Of a DNA stretch of 43,909 bases, positions 17,292-25,631 are shown in pieces. The translations under genes were made by a program, and so were the position numbers. Where the stretch lies: NCBI RefSeq assembly GCF_001270745.1, contig NZ_LFXL01000052.1:1-43909 (forward strand). Reading direction: 5' to 3'. The notes below the pieces were generated by a model. The model was not told the DNA's origin and did no database searches. It saw nothing but the letters and a program-made list of their open reading frames with translations. This stretch comes from Jiangella muralis. Its GTDB lineage: Bacteria; Actinomycetota; Actinomycetes; Jiangellales; Jiangellaceae. Each line of letters starts with the position of its first letter. Positions within the stretch are counted from its first letter, which is position 1.

Positions 17292-17355
17292 GCCTGCCAG
17301 CCTGCGCGACCCGGGCGCGTCCCGCTAGCCCGAATCCCCGATCTGTGGATACCGG

Positions 17356-17408
17356 TGATCATCAACCTTTTGCGTCGTCAGGACAGCTCAAAAGGTTGAT
17401 GATCATGG
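17356..17408. repeat. TGATCATCAACC palindrome, copy 3 (right edge of the DUF559 unit)
   Basis: An exact inverted copy of 16306-16358. Its right arm provides the CCA-TGA end of the minus-strand reductase gene (stop 17403-17405). Its left flank is CGG rather than CCA, and this is the side that faces the 5' end of the DUF559 gene rather than a gene end. Confidence 0.85.
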
Positions 17409-18278
17409 GGAGGAGAGCTGCTCCACCAGCAGGAGCAGAGCGCCGTGGTCGAGGTCGCCGTGGCCTTGGGCGCGCAGGGCGGCCATCAGCGTCGCCGCGA
17501 GGGAGCCGGCCGGGATCGCGACCCCGGCGTCGCGGGCGGCGGCGGTGACGATGCCGAGGTCCTTGTGGTGCAGGTCGACCCGGAAGCCGGGGGTGAAGTC
17601 GTGCGCCACCATGGCCGCCGCCTTCCGGTCGAGGACGGCGCTGCCGGCCAGCCCGCCGGCCAGCACTTCGAGCGCCCGGGACCGGTCGACGCCGTGGGCG
17701 TCGAGGAAGACCAGGGCCTCGGCGACCAGCTGCAGCGTCCCGGCGACGATCAACTGGTTGGCCGCCTTGACGGTCTGGCCGGCGCCGGGCGGGCCGACGT
17801 GGACGACGGTGCGCCCGAGCGCGTCGAACACCGGCCGGGCCGCCTCGAACGCGGCGGCGTCGCCGCCCACCATGATCGACAGCGTGGCGTCGACGGCGCC
17901 CTGCTCGCCGCCGCTGACCGGGGCGTCCAGCACGCCGACACCCAGCGCCGCCCCGGCATCGGCCAGCGACCGGGCGACGTCCGGGCGGATCGTGCTCATG
18001 TCGACGACGACGGTGCCGGGCGCGAGCACGTCGAGCACCCCGCCGGCGCCCAGCAGCACGGCCTCGACATCGGGGGAGTCGGGCAGCATCGTGACGACGA
18101 CGTCCGCGCCCTCGGCCGCCGCGGCCGCCGACGCCGCACCTCGCCCACCCGCGGCGACGAGCCGCTGGACCTTCGCCGGGCTGCGGTTGAACCCGGTCAC
18201 GTCGAACCCGGCCCGCACCAGGTGCGCCGCCATCGGCCCGCCCATGACGCCCAGTCCGATGAAGCCGATGGCCGTCAT
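17403..18278 (-). CDS. Tartronate semialdehyde reductase / 3-hydroxyisobutyrate dehydrogenase-like
   Basis: A 291-residue NAD(P)-dependent beta-hydroxyacid dehydrogenase. It begins with the Rossmann motif IGFIGLGVMGGPMAAHL. The substrate-binding DAPVSGGEQGA and the catalytic-lysine region GPPGAGQTVKAANQ are present in the expected places. Paired with a hydroxypyruvate isomerase by a 4-bp overlap (18275-18278), it is best read as the enzyme reducing tartronate semialdehyde to glycerate in glyoxylate metabolism. No glyoxylate carboligase gene is in the window. The upstream isomerase gene is transcribed first. The stop codon lies in palindrome copy 3. Confidence 0.85.
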   Translation of the reverse strand: MTAIGFIGLGVMGGPMAAHLVRAGFDVTGFNRSPAKVQRLVAAGGRGAASAAAAAEGADVVVTMLPDSPDVEAVLLGAGGVLDVLAPGTVVVDMSTIRPDVARSLADAGAALGVGVLDAPVSGGEQGAVDATLSIMVGGDAAAFEAARPVFDALGRTVVHVGPPGAGQTVKAANQLIVAGTLQLVAEALVFLDAHGVDRSRALEVLAGGLAGSAVLDRKAAAMVAHDFTPGFRVDLHHKDLGIVTAAARDAGVAIPAGSLAATLMAALRAQGHGDLDHGALLLLVEQLSSP

Positions 18279-19063
18279 CGCCAGCTCCCTTCCGCGCGCC
18301 ACGCGAACGGGTCCGCGTCGCCGCTCACGTGTTCCAGTGCCATCCATCCGGCGTACCCGCCGGCGAGGAGGTCGTCGGCCCAGGCCCGCAGCGGCAGCGT
18401 CCCGGTGCCCGGCGCGCCCCGCCCTGGCGCGTCGGCCAGTTGGACGTGCGCGATGCGGTCGCGGAACCGCTTGATCGCGGCCGGGACGTCGTCGCCGTTG
18501 ACGGCCAGGTGGTAGACGTCGAGCAGCAGCCCGACGTTGGCCGCGCCGACCCGGTCGGCGGCGGCCACCGCCTGCGCCGCCGTGCGCAGCGGGTACGCGT
18601 CGATGCCACTGACCGGCTCGAGCAACACCGTCGCGCCGGCCAGCCCGGCGGCCGCGGCCGCGAGGTTGCGATCGGCGACGGCGTCCTGCTCGGCGGGGTC
18701 GTGGTCCGGCAGCCGGTTGCCGTACAGGGCGTTGAAATTCCGGCAGCCCAGCTCGGCGCCGACGTACGCTGCCACCTGAACGCCGGCCAGCAGCTCGCTC
18801 TCGCGGCCGGGCCACGACACGATGCCGCGTTCGCCGGCCGGCAGGTCGCCGGCGAACAGGTTCAGCCCGGCCAGCGCCAGCCCGGACCCCCGGACGGCGT
18901 CGACGAACGCCTCGACCTCGGCATCGCCGGGCGTCGCGGTGGCGAACGGCCACCAGAACTCGGCCGCCTCGAACCCTGCCGCGCGGACGGCGTCGAGCCG
19001 CTCGCGCAGCGGCAGGTGGGTCAGCAGGATCGAACAGTTGACGGCGAATCGGGGGTCGGGCAC
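18275..19063 (-). CDS. Hydroxypyruvate isomerase (TIM-barrel sugar isomerase)
   Basis: A 262-residue enzyme of the xylose isomerase-like TIM-barrel group, close to the Hyi length of about 260. It interconverts hydroxypyruvate and tartronate semialdehyde. The signatures are NCSILLTHLPLRERLDAVRA at the N-terminus, VLLEPVSGID (metal-ligand Glu), LLLDVYHL and HVQLADAPGRGAPGTG. The start is GTG 19063, with AACTGTTC shortly downstream encoding the typical VNCS. It is coupled to the reductase gene. The 129-bp divergent gap to the GH5-like gene should hold both promoters. Confidence 0.85.
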   Translation of the reverse strand: MPDPRFAVNCSILLTHLPLRERLDAVRAAGFEAAEFWWPFATATPGDAEVEAFVDAVRGSGLALAGLNLFAGDLPAGERGIVSWPGRESELLAGVQVAAYVGAELGCRNFNALYGNRLPDHDPAEQDAVADRNLAAAAAGLAGATVLLEPVSGIDAYPLRTAAQAVAAADRVGAANVGLLLDVYHLAVNGDDVPAAIKRFRDRIAHVQLADAPGRGAPGTGTLPLRAWADDLLAGGYAGWMALEHVSGDADPFAWRAEGSWR

Positions 19064-19192
19064 CGGCCCCACTGTAGCCGCCGCCCCAGGGCCGGGCAGG
19101 CCAAGTCCGGGCCCGGGGCACCGGACGGATCGCCGCTGGTGGCGGGTGGCCCGTAGGCTCCGGCCGTCGTCGACATTCAGGGGAGCCCGTTC

Positions 19193-20860
19193 GTGAACCG
19201 CATCGCCCGGCTGGCCATGCTGGCCGTCGTCGCCTCCGTCGTCTCCGTGACGCTGTCCGGCCCACCCGCTTCGGCTGATCCGGCCACGCCGGCCGCCGTC
19301 GAGCCGTTGCCGCGGATCGCCGCCGGGCCGGACCGGACGCTGGTGAACACCCGGACGGGCGAGCAATTCCGCCCCCGCGGCTTCAACTACGTCCGGCTGA
19401 CGCCGATGCCGTCGAATCCGGCGTCGCCGTACCACTCGACGTTCGAGCCGGGCCGGTACGACCCCGCCCGTGCGGACGCCGCGCTGGCCGAGCTCACGAT
19501 GAAGGGCTACGACACGGTCCGGGTGTTCGTCGATCCCGGCGACGGCCAGGACAACCTGATCGGCAAGCCGCACGGACTGGGCCGAGGCGACGCGGACAAG
19601 AGCCCGGCCAACGCCGCCTACCTCGACAACCTGGCCGACTTCGTCCGGCGCGCCGCGAGCTACGGCGTCTACGTGCTGCCGTCGATGGACGTGTTCCCGC
19701 AGAACGGCTACTACCGCGACCTCATCGGGAACAGTCCGCGGCCGGTGAACGTCGAGGGCCGGAACCGGTCCTACATGTACGAGGGGTACATCCGGGCGAA
19801 GGAGGAGTACCTCCGCGTCTTCACCAAGGAGATGAAGGCCCGCCTCGGCGACCTGATGAGCACGTTCCTCGCACTCCAGCTGGACAACGAGGCCTACCTC
19901 AAGTTCACCGAGGCGCCGTTCCACCAGTTCTCCGGGACGGTGACGGTGGCGGGCCGCAGCTACGACATGGCCGTCGCGGCGCAGCGGCAGGCGGCCGCCG
20001 ACAACGCGTTCATCGCCTACGCCGACCGCGGGGTAGCCGCCGTCAAGGCCGTCGACCCGGAGCTCATGGTCACCATGGGCGCCTTCACCAACCTGGCGGT
20101 CAACGGCCGGACCTTCGACGGGCTGTCCGGCCGCTGCGCCGGCGGCGTGGCGTGCACCGATCCTCGCTACCCGGTCCGCGTCTCCGCCGTCACCCGCGAG
20201 TCCGGCCTCGACTTCTTCGACATCCACACCTACCTCGCCGCGGGCCGCACGCTGGCGGCGTCGCTGGGCTCGATGGAGTGGCCGAAGGTGGTCGGTCCGG
20301 TGATCAACGGCGAGTTCGGCACCGAGCGCAAGTGGTTCGCCGGCATCGCCCCGGCCCGCGACGCGCTGGTGGCGCACCAGGTCGGCAGCTGCGACTACGG
20401 GATCTCCGGCTGGCTGTACTGGACCTGGGACACCACCGAGGACGCCACCCAGCGGAAGTTCTTCAGCGGTGTCGAAGCCGGCGGCGTCATCGCGGCGGGA
20501 CTCGCGCCGCGGTACCGGCCGAACCCGTGCAGCACGACCGTGAGCCGGACCGAGTCGATGACGGTGTTCCCGCTGTCCGCGGCCGAACGCGTCAAGGCGC
20601 GGCCTACGTTCAGCGGCAGCGCCGGCGCCGGGCTCGTCACGCTCACCGTCGGCGGCGAGGAGTACGGCCGCACCGACCAGGGCGGGTGGCGGTGGCAGCT
20701 GGTGCCGACCCGGGACCTGCCGGTCGGCGTGCCGTTCGACGCGGTGTTCCGCCGCTACGTCGACGGCCGGCTGTACGACCGCGTCACCGTGCAGAACATC
20801 GTGCTCGGTCAGGCGGCGGCCGCCACGGGAGCCTCCTGCGACCGGAACTGCGTCCGGTAG
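19193..20860 (+). CDS. Secreted GH5-like (cellulase-fold) hydrolase
   Basis: A 555-residue exported protein. The signal peptide ends at PASA (cleavage after about residue 28). The (beta/alpha)8 domain carries the acid/base Glu233 in LQLDNEAYL and the probable nucleophile Glu374 in VINGEFGTE. FFDIHTYLA and WLYWTWDTT are typical of the clan A fold. About 120 C-terminal residues (from around 445) form an extra beta-rich domain. The start is GTG 19193 with GGGAG upstream. The polysaccharide substrate, such as mannan, glucan or a glycoside, cannot be told. Its 3' end overlaps the convergent ABC transporter gene by 52 bp. Confidence 0.8.
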   Translation: MNRIARLAMLAVVASVVSVTLSGPPASADPATPAAVEPLPRIAAGPDRTLVNTRTGEQFRPRGFNYVRLTPMPSNPASPYHSTFEPGRYDPARADAALAELTMKGYDTVRVFVDPGDGQDNLIGKPHGLGRGDADKSPANAAYLDNLADFVRRAASYGVYVLPSMDVFPQNGYYRDLIGNSPRPVNVEGRNRSYMYEGYIRAKEEYLRVFTKEMKARLGDLMSTFLALQLDNEAYLKFTEAPFHQFSGTVTVAGRSYDMAVAAQRQAAADNAFIAYADRGVAAVKAVDPELMVTMGAFTNLAVNGRTFDGLSGRCAGGVACTDPRYPVRVSAVTRESGLDFFDIHTYLAAGRTLAASLGSMEWPKVVGPVINGEFGTERKWFAGIAPARDALVAHQVGSCDYGISGWLYWTWDTTEDATQRKFFSGVEAGGVIAAGLAPRYRPNPCSTTVSRTESMTVFPLSAAERVKARPTFSGSAGAGLVTLTVGGEEYGRTDQGGWRWQLVPTRDLPVGVPFDAVFRRYVDGRLYDRVTVQNIVLGQAAAATGASCDRNCVR

Positions 20861-22695
20861 AGGTCGGCGTACGCGCCGCCGGCGGCCAGCAGTTCGTCGT
20901 GGGTGCCGCGCTCGACGATGCGGCCGTCGTCGACCACCAGGATCTGGTCGGCGTCGCGGACCGTGGACAGCCGGTGCGCGATGACGATGGACGTCCGCCC
21001 GGCCAGGGCCGTCTCCAGGGCTCGCTGCACGGCGGCCTCGGACTGGGAGTCGAGGTGCGCGGTGGCTTCGTCGAGCACGACGATGCGCGGCGCCTTGAGC
21101 AGCAGCCGGGCCAGCGCCAGCCGCTGCTTCTCGCCGCCGGACAGCCGGTAGCCGCGCTCGCCGACGACGGTGTCGAGGCCGTCGGGCAGCGACCGGACCA
21201 GCGGGGCGATCTGCGCCGCGTCGAGCGCCGCCCAGACCTCGTCGTCGGTGGCGCCCGGCCGGGCGTAGCTCAGGTTGGCCCGCAGCGTGGTGTGGAACAG
21301 GTGGGCGTCCTGGGTGACGACGCCGATCGCGTCGCGTAGCGACTGCTGGGTGACGTCGCGGACGTCGTGGCCGCCGACCCGCACCGTGCCGCCGGTGGCG
21401 TCGTACAGCCGCGAGACCAGGTGGGTGACGGTGGACTTGCCGGCGCCGGACGGCCCGACCAGGGCGATCATCTCGCCCGGCCGCGCCGTGAAGGTGACGT
21501 CGTGCAGCACCTGGCCGCCCGGCGTGCTCGCCAGCCCGGCCACCGACTCCAGCGACGCGAGTGAGACCTCGGACGCGGCCGGGTAGCCGAAGTCGACGTG
21601 GTCGAACTCGACCGACGCCGCGTCGGCCGGCAGCGGCGTCGCGTCGGGCGCGTCGCCGACCATCGGCTCGAGGTCGAGCACCTCGAGCACCCGCTCGAAG
21701 CTGACCAGCGTGGTCATGATGTCGACCTGCAGGTTCGACAGCGACGTGATGGGCCCGTACAGGCGGCCGAGGTACGCCGTCAGCGCGACGATGGTGCCGA
21801 CGCTCAGCGTGCCGGCGATGGCGAGCACGCCGCCCATGCCGTACACGAACGCCGTCGCCAGCGCGGCGAGCAGGCCGAGCGACGTCATGAGCACCCGCGA
21901 GTAGACCGCGGTGGTGACGCCGATGTCGCGCACTCGCGCGGCCCGCTCGTCGAACTCGGCGGACTCGGCCTCGGGCCGGCCGAAGACCTTGACCAGCAGC
22001 GCGCCGGCGACATTGAACCGCTCGGTCATGGTCTGGCCCATGTCGGCGGTGAGGTCGTAGCGCTCGCGGGTGAGGTCGGCCAGCTTGCGGCCGACCAGCT
22101 TGGCGGGCAGGACGAACAGCGGCACCAGGACCAGCGCCGCGACGGTGATCTGCCACGACAGCACGAACATCGCGGCCAGCACCGCCGCCGTCGTCGCGAC
22201 GTTGCCGACCACCGTCGACAGCGTGGACGTGAACGCCTGCTGGGCGCCCTGCACGTCGCCGTTGAGCCGGCTGACCAGCGCGCCGGTCTGGGTGCGGCTG
22301 AAGAACGCGATGGGCATGCGCTGGACGTGCGCGAAGACCTGGCTGCGCAGGTCGTGCACCAGCCCCTGGCCGATGCGCGCGGACACGTAGCGCTGCGTGA
22401 GCCCGACGACCGCCGTGACGACGGCGAGCCCGGCGACCGCGATGGCCAGGCCGATGACCAGGCCCTGGTCGCCCTTCAGGACGCCCTCGTCGATGATCAG
22501 CTTGAACAGCAGCGGCTGGGCGGCCCCGAGCAGCGCGTCGACCAGGATCAGGCTCAGGAAGACGGCGAGCTGCTTCTTGTAGGGGCGGGCGAAGGTGAGG
22601 ATGCGCCGGACGGTGCCGGGCGCGAGCTTGTGGGCGGTGACGGAGCGGTCCTTGGTGAAGGAGCGAGTCCGGCCGCCGCGAGTGGAGTCATCCAT
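20809..22695 (-). CDS. ABC exporter, fused permease and ATPase
   Basis: A 628-residue half-transporter of the multidrug/lipid type. Six membrane helices occupy about residues 35-330, followed by the nucleotide-binding domain with Walker A GPSGAGKST, signature LSGGEKQRLALARLLL and Walker B IVVLDEATAHLD with its catalytic Glu. It probably works as a homodimer. The ATG start at 22695 is followed by a basic N-terminus. A MarR-family gene is divergent, with palindromes in the 80-bp gap, so export is probably induced when a drug-like ligand releases the regulator. The C-terminal codons overlap the convergent hydrolase gene. Confidence 0.9.
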   Translation of the reverse strand: MDDSTRGGRTRSFTKDRSVTAHKLAPGTVRRILTFARPYKKQLAVFLSLILVDALLGAAQPLLFKLIIDEGVLKGDQGLVIGLAIAVAGLAVVTAVVGLTQRYVSARIGQGLVHDLRSQVFAHVQRMPIAFFSRTQTGALVSRLNGDVQGAQQAFTSTLSTVVGNVATTAAVLAAMFVLSWQITVAALVLVPLFVLPAKLVGRKLADLTRERYDLTADMGQTMTERFNVAGALLVKVFGRPEAESAEFDERAARVRDIGVTTAVYSRVLMTSLGLLAALATAFVYGMGGVLAIAGTLSVGTIVALTAYLGRLYGPITSLSNLQVDIMTTLVSFERVLEVLDLEPMVGDAPDATPLPADAASVEFDHVDFGYPAASEVSLASLESVAGLASTPGGQVLHDVTFTARPGEMIALVGPSGAGKSTVTHLVSRLYDATGGTVRVGGHDVRDVTQQSLRDAIGVVTQDAHLFHTTLRANLSYARPGATDDEVWAALDAAQIAPLVRSLPDGLDTVVGERGYRLSGGEKQRLALARLLLKAPRIVVLDEATAHLDSQSEAAVQRALETALAGRTSIVIAHRLSTVRDADQILVVDDGRIVERGTHDELLAAGGAYADLYRTQFRSQEAPVAAAA

Positions 22696-22724
22696 GGCGA
22701 CCTCCCGAAAGTCTGTGTAATGCA

Positions 22725-22745
22725 GAGGTTACCTCGTAAAGAGGT
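22725..22745. promoter_or_regulatory. Putative MarR operator with three half-sites
   Basis: GAGGT-T-ACCTC (22725-22735) is a perfect palindrome. A further GAGGT at 22741-22745 makes a second inverted pair with ACCTC across a 5-bp spacer. The block sits midway between the divergent exporter and MarR genes, where control of both promoters is expected. Binding is inferred. Confidence 0.55.
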
Positions 22746-22775
22746 GAGATCGCAAATCGATGGTAGGGTGGACCT

Positions 22776-23201
22776 GTGGACAAGGAGCTCGCCGGGCCCA
22801 TCGCCGACCTGCTGACCAGCGCGAACCGGCGCCTGCGCCGGGCGTCCAGGGCCGAGCTGGAGCGTGCCGGCATCACGCCCAGCCAGCTGCGGGTGCTGCG
22901 GCTGCTCCATGCGGCCGGCGAGCCGCTGCGGGTCAGCGAACTGGCCCGGCAGCTCGACGTCATCCCCCGCTCCGCCACCTCGGTGGTCGACCTGCTCGAA
23001 GAGCGCGGCCTCGTCTCGCGGCAGCCCGACCCCGGCGACCGGCGGGCCATCCTGGTCGCGCCGACCCCGGCGGCCACCGACCTGCTGCGGGCGTTGCGCG
23101 CGAGCCGCGCCGCCGGGGTGGCGCAGCTGGTCGACCGGCTCTCGCCGGAGGAGCAGGCCGAGTTGGCCCGGCTGCTCACCGTCCTCACCGCCGACGACTG
23201 A
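22776..23201 (+). CDS. MarR-family transcriptional regulator
   Basis: A 141-residue regulator with the MarR winged helix: LRVLRLLHAAGEPLRVSELA, then the recognition helix region IPRSATSVVDLLEERGLVSR and the wing QPDPGDRRAILVAPT. The start is GTG 22776. It is divergent from the ABC exporter gene, an arrangement typical of a local repressor of a drug or lipid exporter. Half-sites in the intergenic gap support autoregulation. The ligand is unknown. Confidence 0.9.
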   Translation: MDKELAGPIADLLTSANRRLRRASRAELERAGITPSQLRVLRLLHAAGEPLRVSELARQLDVIPRSATSVVDLLEERGLVSRQPDPGDRRAILVAPTPAATDLLRALRASRAAGVAQLVDRLSPEEQAELARLLTVLTADD

Positions 23202-23365
23202 GCGCCGGCGGGGCGGCGCGAACCGGCGGGGCGGCCACCACGGCGCCCGCCGGTCACACGTCTGGTGCGGACCGACAGCTGGATCGGCCCGCGCTTTGGA
23301 TCATGATCAGCTCCGGCGGCCGTGTCAAGATCGCGTCCACCGGGCGTCGCGGCGGGCCGGCCGGG

Positions 23366-23779
23366 TCAGCCGTCGAGGCCGATCCGGACGGTGTCGAGCA
23401 GGTCGGACGGCTGGCAGCGCTTCGCCACCTGGTCGACCGGCACCCACTCGGACGCGGTGTACTCGGCGCTGAGCTCGACGGGCGTGCCCCACGGCAGCTC
23501 GATGCGGTACACGGCGACCTCGGGGTCGTCGTCGCGGACGGGTTCGGGTGTGGCGACGATGCCGGTCTCTTCGCGCAGCTCGCGGGCGGCGCAATCGGCG
23601 ATCTTCTCGCCCGGCTGCCTGACGCCGCCGGGCGGCACCCAGGCCCACTCGCCGTCGAGGGACTCGATGTCGGCCGGGTGCAGGAGCAGCACGTGCGGCC
23701 CCTTCGGCCCCCGGCTGGTCACGACGATCGTGGCGACGGCCGGGCCGTTCTCGAGCGCCTCGCTGGTCGGGTCGGTCAT
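23366..23779 (-). CDS. NUDIX hydrolase
   Basis: A 137-residue hydrolase with a complete Nudix box: GGVRQPGEKIADCAARELRE followed by ETGI matches GX5EX7REUXEEXGU. It cleaves a nucleoside diphosphate linked to another group; the substrate is unknown. The start is ATG 23779; longer in-frame starts would add a low-complexity arginine-rich extension. Both flanks carry related GC-rich sequence (about 23317-23355 and 23813-23852). Confidence 0.9.
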   Translation of the reverse strand: MTDPTSEALENGPAVATIVVTSRGPKGPHVLLLHPADIESLDGEWAWVPPGGVRQPGEKIADCAARELREETGIVATPEPVRDDDPEVAVYRIELPWGTPVELSAEYTASEWVPVDQVAKRCQPSDLLDTVRIGLDG

Positions 23780-23940
23780 GGCGGACAAGTGTGACGCATG
23801 ACGTGGCCGAATGCGGCCGTATCGCCAGGATCGCGTCGTCCGGCGCGTCGCGGACGGCCCGGTCGCGCGCCGCCGGGGTGGGGGTAGCCCCACCGCAGGC
23901 TCGGGTGGCAACCGGCCCGCGCTGCTGATCACACGTACGT

Positions 23941-25055
23941 ATGATTTCGATCATGACAGCTCTCGACGCCATGACCAGCACCGATGCCGTTCAGGATCGT
24001 CCGCGGCAGCGATTCGTCACCGACTATGCGGAGCTCTCCCAGCGGGTCCGCGCCGCCGGCCTCATGCGGCGCCGTCCGGTCTACTACGCGATCCGGGCCG
24101 CCCTGCTGGCGGTGGTGTTCGCCGGGGGCGTGGCGGCGTTCCTCGCCCTGGGCGACTCGTGGTGGCAGTTGCTGCTGGCGGCCGGGCTCGGCCTGCTGCT
24201 GACCCAGGTGGCCTACCTCGGCCACGACGCGGCGCACCGGCAGATCTTCGGGTCGGGCCGGCGCAACGAGCTGACCGCTCTGCTGCTGGGCAATGTCGTC
24301 GTCGGGCTGAGCCACGGCTGGTGGATGTCCAAGCACAGTCGGCACCACGCCAATCCGAACAAGGTGGACGTCGACCCCGACGTCGAGGCGTCGGTGCTGG
24401 TGTTCACCAGCGACGTGGCGGCCGAGCGGCGGGTGCGCAAGGGGTTCGGCGGCTGGTGGGTGCGTCATCAGGGGACGGTGTTCTTTCCGCTCCTGCTGCT
24501 GGCCGGGCTGAACATGCACGTCAGCGGCCTGCGGACGGTGTTCGGGCGCGGCCGCGTCAGGTTCCGGGCCGTGGAGATCCCGCTGTTGCTCGCCCGGCTC
24601 GTCCTGTACCCCGTCGCGCTGTTCACCGTCCTCTCGCCGGGCCTCGCGGCCGCCTTCCTGGCCGTCCAGCTGGCGGTGTTCGGGGTGTCGATGGGCGCCA
24701 CGTTCGCGCCCAACCACAAGGGCATGCCGATGATCCCCAAGGACCTGAGCCTCGACTACCTGCGCCGGCAGGTGCTGACCAGCCGCAACGTGCGCGGCGG
24801 CCGGTTCGTGGACGTCGCGATGGGCGGGCTGAACTTCCAGATCGAGCACCACCTGTTCCCGAGCATGCCCAGCTCCAGACTGCGGGCGGTCCGTCCGATC
24901 GTGCGGCAGTTCTGCGCCGAGCGCGGCGTGCCCTACACCGAGGCGGGCGTGCTGGAGTCGTGGCGGATCGTGGTCGAGCACCTGAACCGGTCGGCAGCAC
25001 GAACGTCGACCCGTTCGAGTGCCCCATGGCCGCCCGGTTGCGCGCGCCCGCCTGA
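23941..25055 (+). CDS. Fatty acid desaturase with a C-terminal frameshift
   Basis: A membrane-bound di-iron acyl desaturase. The three histidine boxes are complete: HDAAH (residues 95-99), HSRHH (132-136) and QIEHH (300-304); NHK at 258-260 is also typical. Membrane helices surround them. After codon 350 (CGG, 24988-24990) the frame runs on to 25677 antisense to the TetR gene with arginine-rich nonsense. One base later the sequence reads VGSTNVDPFECPMAARLRAP then TGA at 25055, a plausible family C-terminus. A single missing G in CCGG(G)TCGG explains this, and the restored protein would have about 371 residues. The start could be ATG 23941 or 23953; the palindrome ATGATTTCGATCAT (23941-23954) overlaps it and may be a regulator site. 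Confidence 0.8.
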
Positions 25056-25059
25056 CCCG

Positions 25060-25626
25060 TCACTCGTCGACGAGGTCCCCGAGCGCCCCGGCCAGCGCCG
25101 CCGCGTCGGGCAGCGACTCGGGGTCGACGAGCGCCTGCGCGACCAGGCCCGTCACCAGCGCGTAGACCAGCGTGCCGAGGCCCTGCGCGGCCGCCGAGTC
25201 CTCGTCGACGGACGGCCGGCCGAGCACGATCGCGGCCAGCGCTGCGCGTCCGCGGGCGTGGCCGGCCGCGATCTCGGCCCGCAGCTCGTCGTCGAACTTC
25301 GACTGGGTGAGCGCCAGCAGGCCGGCCGCCTGTGTGTCGCCGGAGTCCGGGATCATCTCCAGCAGCGTGGTCAGCAGCGCGCCGAGGCGCTCCGCCCGGG
25401 TTGCGCCGCCCGCCGCCCGCGCGGCCGCCTCGAGGGTGTCGCCCCATTCGCTGCTCAGCTCGATCGCGGCGAGGTTCATCAGCCGGTCCTTCGAGCCGAA
25501 GTAGTAGCTGATCGACCCCAGGTTGGCCGCCGCGGCGCCGGCGATGTCGCGGGCCGTCGTGCCGCTGTAGCCCTTCTCGAGCAGACACTTCTTCGCCCCG
25601 GCGATGAGGGCTTCGCGCTGAGACAT
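25060..25626 (-). CDS. TetR-family transcriptional regulator
   Basis: A 188-residue regulator. The N-terminal helix-turn-helix reads KGYSGTTARDIAGAAAANLG followed by SISYYFGSKDRLM, the usual TetR layout. The C-terminal domain is helical and variable. The start is ATG 25626. It follows the Lrp gene by 5 bp on the same strand, so the two are probably co-transcribed. It ends 4 bp from the convergent desaturase gene, making desaturase or fatty-acid control a reasonable but unproven role. Confidence 0.85.
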   Translation of the reverse strand: MSQREALIAGAKKCLLEKGYSGTTARDIAGAAAANLGSISYYFGSKDRLMNLAAIELSSEWGDTLEAAARAAGGATRAERLGALLTTLLEMIPDSGDTQAAGLLALTQSKFDDELRAEIAAGHARGRAALAAIVLGRPSVDEDSAAAQGLGTLVYALVTGLVAQALVDPESLPDAAALAGALGDLVDE

Positions 25627-25631
25627 GGTCG

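Larger units (their letters stand above)
16306..17408. other. Candidate palindrome-bounded DUF559 unit
   Basis: A 1.1-kb segment with perfect 53-bp terminal inverted repeats, each itself a long hairpin, enclosing a single gene (16356-17291) for an AbiEi-like/DUF559 nuclease-fold protein. The layout resembles a mobile unit or a REP element paired with its own nuclease (compare RAYT/REP). No target duplication is visible, and mobility is inference. Confidence 0.4.

Noticed and set aside
18275-22156. 1293-codon open frame on the minus strand
   Set aside because: Only the last 262 residues (hydroxypyruvate isomerase) are real; upstream it is a shadow of the exporter and hydrolase genes.
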